A stretch of 64,000 nt of DNA, from contig NC_088681.1 in NCBI RefSeq assembly GCF_950023065.1, forward strand, positions 7,564,001-7,628,000, read 5' to 3'. Of this stretch, positions 48,283 through 60,200 are shown in pieces. Origin of the DNA: Planococcus citri (lineage: Eukaryota; Arthropoda; Insecta; Hemiptera; Pseudococcidae). A program made the translations under genes and the position numbers. Position 1 is the stretch's first letter, and each line of letters opens with the position of its first letter. Under the pieces are notes generated by a model. That model worked only from the letters and a program-made list of their open reading frames with translations. It searched no databases and was not told where the DNA came from.

Positions 48283-51200
48283 CTGAAAGAAAGAGCATGA
48301 GTTATTGAAAATTGTGACACCAGTGACCAGACGAGACCGGGGACCTAAGCGTCCTTTAACTATTTTCTCAGTACAGAGAAATTAAATTTGCAAGTTCTGT
48401 ATCTATAATTTTTGTAAAATTACTCGGTTTTTGTAGAATTAAGTATTTTATCAATTTTTTGAAAATTGAGTCAATTTACGCAAAATTTGATGAATGAATT
48501 TTTGAAAATTTGGCTCAACTTTTGTAAAGTTTGCACAAATTCAGTGAAATTTGCTCAATTTTTATGAAATTAGCTCAATATCTGTAAAATTGCTGAACAT
48601 TTGGAAAATTTTCTCATTTTTTTTTTTTTTTTTTTGTTAAATTTTTGTAGAATAAATTACTTTTTGAAAATTGATTCAATTCAAGCCAAATTTGAATGAA
48701 ATTTTGAACATTTTTTTCAACTTTTGTAAAGTTTACACATATTGAGAGAAATTTGCTCAATTCCTGTCAAATTTACTCATTTTTTGTCAAATTGCTCATT
48801 AATTTTTTAAAAAATAAGTCAATTTTTGGTAAATTTGCTGAATGAATTTTTGAAAATTTTGCTTAACTTGCATAAAGTTGGCACAAGTTGAATAAAATGT
48901 GCTCAATTTCTGACAAACAATATGTTCAACTTTTGTCAAATCTACTCCCTTTTTATCAAATGCTCAAATTTTGAAAAATTCTCATTTTTTGTAAGAAATG
49001 GTCAGTTTTTGCAGGATTTTATTAATTTTTTAAAAATTGAGTCAATTTATGCAAAATTTGCAAAATTTTTGCACAAATAAGTAAATCTGTTAAAAATTTT
49101 GGTCAACATTTTTCAAATAATTGAAAAAACTTTGATCTTAGTTTTATTGCTAAACATTTTGTAAAAATTATTACCAACTGAATTTTCTGAAACTTTTCAA
49201 CTTTGGCGTGAAATTTAGTGAATAATTTTTGTGAAATTCAACAATTTTTTAATGAAATTCCTCAATTTTTTTTTTTGGTAAGATTCAAAACTTCGGCAAA
49301 AATTTGGTAAATTTCGCCAAAATTTGGTGAATTTCTGTAAAATTTGCTAATTTTTTTGTAAAATTTATCAAGTTTTTGAATTTATTGTCCTGCAAAACTC
49401 TTTAACTAACTCAATAATAATTTTTGAAAAATTCAACAATTTTTTAATAAAATTCATCTATTTATCATTTTTTGTAAGATTTAAAACTTCGGCAAAAATT
49501 TGGTAAATTTTACCAAAATTTGGTGAATTTCTGTAAAATTTGTTAAATTTTAACAAATTTTGCTTCATTGTAACGTTTTTTTTGTTTTTTTGTAAAATTT
49601 ATCAACTTTTTGAATTTTTTGTCCTGCAAAACTCTTTAACTAACTCAATAAGAACTTTTGAAAAATTCAACAATTTTTTAATAAGACTCATTCAAGTATT
49701 CATTATTTTTTGTGAGATTTGACAAACTTCTTCGAAAACTTTTCATCATTTTTGAAAAACTTTGCCAAAAATTTGGCCAAAATTTGGTGAATTTCTGTAA
49801 AATTTGCTAGAATTTTGGTGGTTTTTTGGGGGGGAGGGGGAAATTTAGTCAAATTTGCAGAAAGCTCGCCGAATTTTTGTAAAAATTTGCTCAGTTTTTA
49901 TGGAAATTGGTGAATTTTTGCACAATTTGCTGAAAGTTGGTCAACACTTTTAGTTTTGCTGAAAGTTTTGTAAGAATTTTTATCAACTAAATTTTCTGAA
50001 ATTTTCCAATTTTGGCGTAAAATTCGCCAAATAATTTTTGTGAAATTCATCAAATTTTTATAAAATTTATCTGTTTATTATTTTTTGTAAAATTTGACAA
50101 ACTTCTCCGAAAACTTTTTAATCGTTTGTGAAAAACTTGAGGCAAAAATCCAATAAAAAATTTTGAGAACATTTTTCATAAAATTTGTAAAAAAACTTTG
50201 TAAATTTTGCTGAATTTTTGTGATGTTTTTCTTTGGTGGTGGGGGGCGGGGGGAATTACTCAAATTTGGAAAAAGGAGAATGCTCACAGAATTTTTTTGT
50301 AAACCTTAGTATGATAATTGTTTGTTTTGCAAAATTTTCTGCACTTTTGTAAAAATTGCTGAATTTTTTAAATTTACTAAAACGTAAAATGAGCGAATTT
50401 CTGTTTTGTAAAATCAGCTGCTTGAAATTTCTGGTAAAATTTAAAAATAGCTGGCGGCTCCAAAATGGGCCAAAACTCGTAGTTTGTTGATGTGTAAAAG
50501 TTGAATTGAAAGTATTGTTCAAATTCGTTCACTTGACTCAAAAAAAAATTATACTTCTTGAAAAAATTTAAAAGTTGCTGTTCAAAAGGCTATTTCAAAG
50601 TTTTAAATGTTCAAAAATTCGCTGAAAATCCAAAATAAAATAAAATCGATTTTTGGACGCTTAAATCCCTTACAAATTTAAAAAATAAGTACATACTCTA
50701 TCTAATAAAACGCTTAAAAATGTACACACAGTTCTCAGAATAGAAAAAATTATACCAATATTTTTTCAACCAAAAAAAAAAATCAATTCAAACGCACTTA
50801 CTTTTCTCTGTAAATGAGCCAATTTATCAAAGCTGACCAATGGAACTGCAGAAGGCCGACCATGGGCACACTGGAACGGTAATTTGCATTGACTCATGCC
50901 TTCCAAGAGAGCTGAGCATATCTGAGGAGTCAACTTATCGCCAAATTTCACAGCTCCTGAGACAATAATGGGAAATTTTGTTGAATTTTCAAGCAATAGA
51001 CATCATATTTTAAAACATTACAATTTAATATGTACAATCGGTAACAAATAAATTCAAGTACCTACCTCGACAAGCTTCGTAATTGACAACAGACTGCAAT
51101 TCGTTAGGAACCGTATGTACCAAAGTTTCTCCTTTGATGAACTTCGTCAGCAGTTCTTTGGTCAACGACTCGATTAATTTTTTAAGAACGTCTCGGTAAT

Positions 51201-54200
51201 TGTTTTTCTGCAACAGGAAAACCATCACGTGGGAACTTCGACATGCAAATCGATAATTTTTCAAATAAAATAGTGCTATGAGGACTGTCTTACTTCTCTC
51301 ATAGCGCGATTATAGAAACACGTTGGCACCTTGGTGAATGACACGATCAACTTAGCTTCGTTGTTCATCGTTCTGTTGTTGAACTCGTAATGCAAACCGA
51401 ATTCTTCCAAATTACTTTGATAATCGGTAAAAAGAGAGCAATAAGTGAACGAAATGTTCAAATGAATGTGAGGATTGACAGGAGTACTCTGCCATTCTCC
51501 ATTCTCCGAGTAGTCTGCGGACAAACAGAACAAAGTGTGATCAATAAATTCATTTATTTTCGAGTCAAAATACCTGAATGATGAACTTCGAGGCGAATTT
51601 ACCTCTGAGCAATCGTTCAACTCGGATTCTCTCATCTACAGCGTGCTGATCGAGTACAATTAACAACGGGGCTTGAGTTTTGTGGTCGATGGCGCTCGCT
51701 AGTATAAATTTTTTCTCAATTTGAGCGATAAACTGAAATACGAAAAATGGTAAAATTGTCGAGTTTACTCGTAAGATTCAGGTATAAAAAAATACGCAAA
51801 AATGGCTGAAAATTTACTTCGAATTAAATTTAATTACTGATATTAGGCTACATACGCACCTTGAACGAGGGTATATCTTCTTTGGTTAACACAACTGGGC
51901 AGTTTAAATCTTCGGAGTTGCAACTGTCCAGTTTTTTCGGCTGATTTTTGAACATGGGAAATATTCGTAGGCAGCTGTTTCCCGAATCATCTAAATGAGA
52001 CAATTTTACAAAAAAATGAAATCCACGAAAGCCAAGGTACTATTTGAGCAAATAATAGGCAATAATAATTTATTTTCGAAAAAAATATTGACCTAATTAC
52101 TCTTTACTAACGAAATATTCTGGTAAAATTTTTCCATCTCAAGAAAAAAAAACTATTGATTTTGAGCACCACTAAAAATTGAATTTCTGCAAAAAGGCTT
52201 TTCAAGGCTGAAATGACCCCTTCCCCATCACAAAAAAAAACAGATACAGGAAGGGGTTGGTTTTTCTGCCATACTTTTTCAAATTACGCAGTTGAGAAAA
52301 AAATTGTTCGAACAAAAGTTTGAAAGCGCTAAAAAGCAAAATTTTCTGTTACATATTATGAATTTTCTGTGGAGGCTCCTAAAAAAGGGTGAAGGCTCGT
52401 AAAAAAAGGGTGAGGGGAAGGTTAGGAGAAAAGTTATTTAGGAAATGATCGTTTTTTCAAAATTCCAGGGTTTTTGCGAGAAAATTACGTAATTCCCTGA
52501 CATTTCCCTGACTTTTCCAGGTTTTCCAGTCTTGTGGACACCCTGCATTTGCAATCCCTCTGCAAAGAGAAAAATTTGAAGAAAATCTAAAGGGGAACAT
52601 TTTTCATTTTGGAAAATTTTCTTCATTTGCCAACGGGTAGAAGGGGAGGGGGGAAAGTTTTAATTATCAATGATGTAAAATTAACAACTAATTGTAGTTC
52701 ATTTTCACAATTCTACCAACCTCAAGCTGAATGAAATAGAAAATTTGGAGTAGAATAAAAAATTGACATAATTGGCAAGTTGATCCAAAATTGAGGGAGG
52801 GGGGGGCGATTTGACCAGAAATGAAAATAACAGACTATGTCATGTGACATATCGTTTGTTAGGTTTTCGGGGGTGCTGAGTCCGAATACTGACTTACTTT
52901 TTTCATTTGACCCTTCCAACCCTCACCATAAGCTCCCCAATTTAGTCATTGAAATGAAAAAAAAAAACGATATGCCTTGTGACATATCGTTTGTTAGGTT
53001 TATACGGGCGCTGAGTTCGAATATTGATTCAGTTTTTTGATTGGACCCTTCCAACCCCCACCACAAGTACCCCAATGCGGTCCTAAATTTTAAAAAAATG
53101 ATATGCCTTTTGACATATCGTTTGTTAGGTTTTCACGGGCACTAAGTCCGAATATTGACTTACTTTTTTTCATTTGACCCCTCCAACCCCCACCACAAGT
53201 ACTCCAACGCGGTCCTAAATATAAAAACAAAATGATATGCCTCGTGACATATCATTTGTTAGGTTTTCACGGGTGCTAAGTCCGAATATCAACTTACTTT
53301 TTTCATTCCACCCTTCCAACCCTCACCATAAACACCCCAATTCGGTCCCCAAGATGAAAAAATTGATATGCCTTGTGACATATCATTTGTTACGTTTTCA
53401 TGGGTGCTGAGTCCGAATATCAACTTACTTTTTTCATTCGACCGCTCCAACCCTCACCACAAACACCCCAATTCGGTCCCCAAGATGAAAAAAATTTATA
53501 TGCCTTGTGACATATCATTTGTTAGGTTTTCACGGGTGCTGAGTGCGAATATTGACTTACTTTTGTGAATTGACCCTTCCAACCCCCGCCACAAGCACCC
53601 CAATTTGGTCCTTGAAATGAAAAAATGATAATATGCCTTGTGACATATCGTTTGTTGGGTTTTTGAGGATACTTAGTTCGAAAATTTACTCGGATATTTG
53701 ATTAAAGCCTTCCAGCCCCCACCTCAAGCACCCAAACTTTATCCTGAAGATGAAAAAAAAATTATACGTCTTATGACACATCGTTTGTTAGGTTTTCGGG
53801 GGTGCTAAGTCCGAATATTGATTTAGTTTTTTAGATTTGACCTTTCTAACCCCCACCACAAACACCCCAATTCTGTCTCAAAGATGAAAAAAATACAAAT
53901 ACTCTGTGACATATCGTTTGTTAGGTTTTCGCGAATGCTGAGCCCGAATTTTGACTTACATTTTTCATTTGACCCTTCCAACCCCCACCACAGATACTCG
54001 AATCGGTCCTCAAGATGAAAAAAGAAACACAATGCTTTGTCACACATCGTCTGTTGAGTTTTTGTGAACGTCGAGTCCAAATATTTGCTTAGTTTTTTTA
54101 TTTGAAATTTCCAGCCTCACCCTTCTCTAACTAAGAGGACCCTAATTTGGTCCCAAAGACGGGAAAAATAATAATTTCTATTTAACATATTGTTTGCTAG

Positions 54201-57200
54201 GTTTTTGGGAGAGCTAAATTCGAATATCAGCTTGATTTTTTGATTTGACCCTTCCAACCCCTACCACAAACACCCTAATTTAGTCCTGAGGATTAAAAAA
54301 ATGTTAATGCCTTGCAAAAATCGTTTATTTGGCTTTTGGGGGTGCTAAGTCCGAATATCGGCTCCGTTTTTTCATTAGACCCTCTGCACTCTTATTATAG
54401 GCACCATAAATTGGCCCGAGGATGAAAAATAATGACATGTAACATGACAAATCCATTATTTGGTGTTTTTTTTTTTGCAACGCTGAGTATTTTTGGGGGG
54501 GAGGAGGGGGAAGAACGCCACTTTTTTAAAAATTAATAAGCATGCAATAAATTTATGCCGAGGTTTTTCTTAATTTTTGTACATAAGTTTACTCAAACTG
54601 CTAAGAAATTTCTGGGCAAAATTCATTTTGTTGATGAGGGAGGGGGAGGGGGGTGTAACAAAATCGAACAATTTATAAAACCAAAATTTCGACGAATTAA
54701 TTAACAAAAAATAAAAATGATAACCTCGAATAAGAATGTTGAATCAGCCTCGAGCACCTCTGAAAAATCTTCATACAGAAATCTGAATCATAAAACAGAA
54801 AATTTTTCAACTTTCCAGAAAAAAATACCCGAATAATCATTTTGAAAATGCATCTCGAAGGCTAATTCCACATTCTTATCCAGTCATTCTTTCTAAAAAC
54901 TTACCCAATGTGATGTGATTCTGCATTCTGTACGGTTTGACTAACTCGACCAGCGATTTTTTCTCGTCTTCGTGCAGTCTTTCGACTCTCGATTGGTTTT
55001 TCGGTACACTTTCCAGCATTCCTTTCGGTATATCTAGAGCTGAAGAATTTTCCAAAAACTTGGACTTCATTTTAAACCTCAACTTCTCCACCATCATCTT
55101 CGACTGAAAATATTCCGAATTCTTCGTGCTGGCTGAATTTTCAGCGAAATGTTGACTCAACACAATTGTGTCGGCAGAATTTTGTTCTTTGGCATCTTCG
55201 TCGAATTGGCTAAAATCCATCGCGTTTCGTCTATCGAGATCGAATGTATCGTGGTCTTCTTTAGGTAATATAACGGTATCGTGTTCGCTATCAGCTGCTG
55301 GAGAGTCGAGCAATTGAGATTTGGTTAAAATGACTGCATCTTTACCGTCAAAATCGTCATCGTCGTGGAAAATACTCTGTTGTGAGATGTTCAGCGTAGT
55401 GGCCAGCTTTTCATGACAATTACAACGACATTTTCCGCAACAATCCGAGGTCTGAGTGGAAACTGCGCGTGTTTCTTTACGACTAGGGGCTTGATCGATC
55501 GAGTCGTTTAAATTATTCCAACTCATGTGCTCTTTACTCGAATCGTGGGTTTTTTGAAAGGATATGCTTTCATTTCGGGCACGATCGAATTCACCTTTGA
55601 GATGATTTTTGTCGTTTTGTCGTAATTTTCGAACCGGGTGATTGTTCCAATCCAAAAGCGGCGATTTATACGCCGGTTCGGGGCACGATTTCTTCTTCAT
55701 TCTGTATTCTTCGATTTTAGCTCGACTAAAATCTAATTTCAATTTGCACTTCGGCTCGAAATTCTCCAGCGTAGATTTACGTTTTTCGGGCGTTCGTTCG
55801 GTAGACTTGGTATCATTATCGGGCGTCTTCGACAGCTTCGTCTTGCGTTTGAAATCTATGGCTATTTGATCCGAGTTCTTAACCGGAGTAAGGTAATCGT
55901 TGGCTGAATCGTTCAGAATGGGTTCTTCGTTCGGAGGTAACTTGGATATCCATTCGCCTACTTTGCTCAGAGGGTCTTGAATTTCTACACTCGTGACGCA
56001 ATCTCGTTTAAGGTTTTCTTGAGTGAGATCGTAACTAAGACGATGGCTGTGATGGTAGGAACTCTGCCGTACATCTTGCAAAGGTGACCGATCATCGAGA
56101 TAACTCTCGTGAAAAGGCAACGTTGCCACCAAAGCATCGTGCTGATCAGCGAATCTGCCACTGTTACTATGATCGACGTTCTCTTTATACTGAATTTCAT
56201 CCTCTTGGAAGTCCAATTCGGGCGATGGTTGTTTATCGAACAGCTTCAGCGGAGGTAAAGTAGTCGTGTTCTGATCGACTGATATTTTAGCCGTCCATTG
56301 AACATCGTTGCCTATTTCATCGGGTTCGTCCACGTTCAAATCGTCGTCGAGAACGTACTGAGCGTTTTTATTTATTTTACCGTATTTTTCAATAACGTTA
56401 TTTTTGTTTTCGATCTGGTCGAAATAATTATTTCGTTTTTTCGATATTCTATCGCGCGTTGGTAGTTTCAAAGCTCGTCGATTAGATAAAGCCACCACGC
56501 TTTTGAAACATTCGCCGCGTTGTTTTTTTTCAGTAGGTAATTTTTTATTCTTCTTGAGCTTCGAACAAACGACTCGAGATTCTTTGGCGGCGACTTGCTG
56601 CGTATCGGAAAAATTAGTCGAATCTGAATCGTGTCCTTTATCGGGATGCTTCCACATCCAGGCATAATCGTCATTCGATGGAGCTGCTTTATCGACCGAA
56701 ATATCGCGATTTTTCGTACATTTCCGGGTATTTTTCTCTTCTGCGGGTCTTCTAGTCGCCATTGGACTTTTCTTAAACGACAACGTGATGCCTTGATCAA
56801 CTAAACGAGGACTTTTCGTCGCTTTGGTATTTTTCGTGATCTTGCGAGACGCTTTCGATACCTTGAACAGGCGAGATATAGCTTGCTTTTTTTTTCGTTC
56901 GCCGGATGAATTCGATTCGTCATCGATATCGTAAACTTTAACGGGTTTTTCGAGCTTTTTACGATTCGCCGGTAATCCGAAGATCGTATGAGCTGTGTTC
57001 ATCTCACGAAACGCGTCTTTAACTGGAACGATTTCTTTGCTAGGTTTTTCGACGTTTTCTTCTAAATTACACGATCGCTCCTCTCCGGCGATCGATTTGG
57101 CTAAATTTAGCAAACACTGTTTGACTTTGGTCCAGTTTTTAAATTCGACGAATCTTCCGTCTGATTCGTAGGTGACTTCGTAATCGTCACGAGGAGCGGA

Positions 57201-60200
57201 TACGTTCAAAATGTAGATGGTTTTTCGCGAGATTTTCTTTTTCGACGGGTCAATGCGGTCCAGCAAGGTGTTTAGGTATTTCTGCATGTCGGATTTCGGA
57301 AGGTATCGTTTATTGATGAACACGAACTGCAGTTGATCGGTGCTGCAGGGTTCTTGGGATAACATGATCTTGGCGCTGATGTCTATGTGGGCTGATTTCA
57401 ATTTCAGGAACGACGATGGATCTTTGACTGCGCCGCGAAACAATTCTAGAAACGTCGATGCCGTCGAATTTGTTCTATCGATGCGAAAAATTTCTGATTT
57501 TTTGCTATCGTTTCGCAGACTGAAGTTGACCTTAACAATTCGTGGTTAAAAAAATATAAATAATTCGAAATTGACGTACAGAAATCAATAAATTAGTTTA
57601 AAAAAATAAAAATAAAAATAAAAACACTTATTTCTAAACGAACGAAATTCATGCAAATGAGTAAAGCTGGTGCTCGAGCATTAAAAAATGTGCTTCAAAA
57701 TTTCAAACAACCGTTAAAATATCAAATAAAAATCATAATAACGAACTGAAAGCATCTTACTTGCGTCATTAATCGCATGCATGCGAGAAATTCGTAAATG
57801 AAAATTTGGAAAAATCATAACAAAGCAAACGCGAATCATGATCAATGCATTTCCATTGCTCCAAAAACCCATTCAATATTTTCATCAAGTTGAAAATGCG
57901 AAAAATGAAACTTCAACAATAATGAAAACACTAATGAAACCATTCCATTTGCGGTATCAATGATGCTCTAGCATGCAAAAATTAATTAAAATTGCGAAGA
58001 AAGAAAATTAATAATGAAACTAAGCATTATTTCTCAGGAAATGGATGTGAAAATTATCGAGTATTCTTAAAAATTCAGAAAGAAAAACCTACACGAGGTT
58101 CAATATTTTCAAAAAATGAGGTCATGAAAATTTCAGCTCGAAAGATTAATTTTAACTTCTACTGGAACCCTTCGACATCGAGGTAAAAATGGGAAAAAAT
58201 TCATGACTTCAGGAACTAGCTTTATAAGGAGATTGTGTCCCAAAAGAATTGAGTAAAAGTGAGAAATTTTAGCAATTTCAGGCAAAAAAGCAAGGTTTTG
58301 ACTACATATTTCAATAAAAAGATTTTTTTCTCAATTTATCAATTGTTGGCAAAACTGCGAGACTTTTGAGAAATTTTTGTAAAAAATTTAGACCTTTTTG
58401 GAATTTTTTTGCAAAAAAAACAACTATTTTTTTTTAGTAATTTTTGGCAAAAAAACCAGAGATTTTTATGCAAATTTAGCCTTTTTTTGGTAGAACAGGA
58501 AATTTTTTCAGCAATTTGAAAAAAGCAGGAATTATTGTTAATTTTAAATTTTTGTTTTAAAAATTACAAGCAAAAGGCAATTTGTCAAAAAACTGAGACT
58601 TTCATGCAACTTTTTGGTAAGAAAGTAATCTTTTTTTGGAAAATAATTACAAAAAGCGAGACTTTGACAAGTTTTGAAAAGGTTTTTGGCAATTTTTGGC
58701 CACAAAGCAAGACATTTGGAGCATTTTTGGAATAAAAAATGAGACATTTGGAATTTTTTTGCAAAGAAGAAATAATTTTCAGCATTTTTTTTATCAAGAA
58801 ATATGTAACACTTTTTGGCACTTTTGACAGAAGCTGAAATTTTTTGCTATTCTTGGCAGATAGAATCACTTGAGAAAAAATTTGGAAAACATAAACCCCC
58901 TCCCCCTACCCTTAAAACGGTCCACAGAGAGAATATCATTTTTTATAGTTAGTTTCTAATTCATTTTTTAGCGCAGGGATCAAAAAAGTCGATTCAATTT
59001 CAAAATTTTGATGGCATCGACGACCCCCCCCCCTCCCCCCGAAAAATTGATCCACAAGCTCAACATCATTTTTCGGCAGAGCGATAAAAAAAGTCAATTC
59101 GATGACAGAATGCACAAAAACTACAAAAATACTCATCTTCAAAATTTTGGGGTCCTTAACCCTCCTTTCCCTTTGTCTCTAATGTGCTCTATGGGGTCAA
59201 AATTATTATTCGAAATTCATCTCGCACGAATGTTCCAGTTTCATGATCAAAAAGTGAAAGAGGCCAATTAGAAATATTAATTACCTTTAATTTAATTTTC
59301 CCAAATTAAAATAAAGAAGGATCTTGGAACAAGAGTCAGAATGAATCTTCTGAGTAGAATTTTTAAGATCTCATTTTTTTTGAAAAGGGGGGGGAGATAC
59401 CTGGGAGCAACAAATGATTGAATTTTCGAAACAAGGGTCACCCTAAAGATAGGTAGAAATATTTCAGCAGAAAAAAGCACTGTAAATCACGAAAAAAACA
59501 ATCAATCGGTACGATACCTTCGGAAACATCAATGCGGTTGCTTGTAAATACCATTTAATGGTTTGAAATTCTTCACTGGGTTTGATGTATTTCTGTCGAA
59601 CTGGAAGTTTATCGAGGAAATTTTCTACAATCACAGTCGTTCCGACCGATTTTCTGTCATGCTGCGATGGTAAAACTTCGGCATTTGACTTTTCGATAAC
59701 CTGAAAATTAGAGAAATTTCGTAAGTAAAGTGCCAAACTACTCTTAAGTATAGCTAAAATAATATTGGAGCAATTTTTATTGAAATTACTTTGCAGTACG
59801 TCGCATCGTCGTCAAAAGCACGAGATATGATCATAACTCGAGAGCTGACGTTTTTAATACTGGCCAATCCTTCGCCTCGGTAGCCAAAATGTTTTGAAGT
59901 TGGATTAATTTCTCCAGAATCTTTTCGTTTCGAAGTAAAATATCTGAAAAATACGAATATTAATTAATTTTTCGTCGTGTAAATTGTGAACTGTGAAGTA
60001 TCAAAATCGTAAGTTCAACTGAGGAGAACAGGAGAAGGAGGAGGAAAGGGAGACTTCAGCGTTATTTTTGTAAGCTTGTAGTTGTAAGTTTCAAATTACA
60101 ACAAACTAAGTTTGAGTTCGATAAATTTTTCAATTTTTCTCTCAGTAGAGAGAGATTTGGTTTGGAGCTTCTCTGCTAGAAAAGTGATGAATAAAACGAT

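Noticed and set aside
59292..59480. 62-codon minus frame bordering MLH3 exon 4
   Set aside because: It lies in intron 4 downstream of a good GTATCG donor; the exon 5 phase matches without it.
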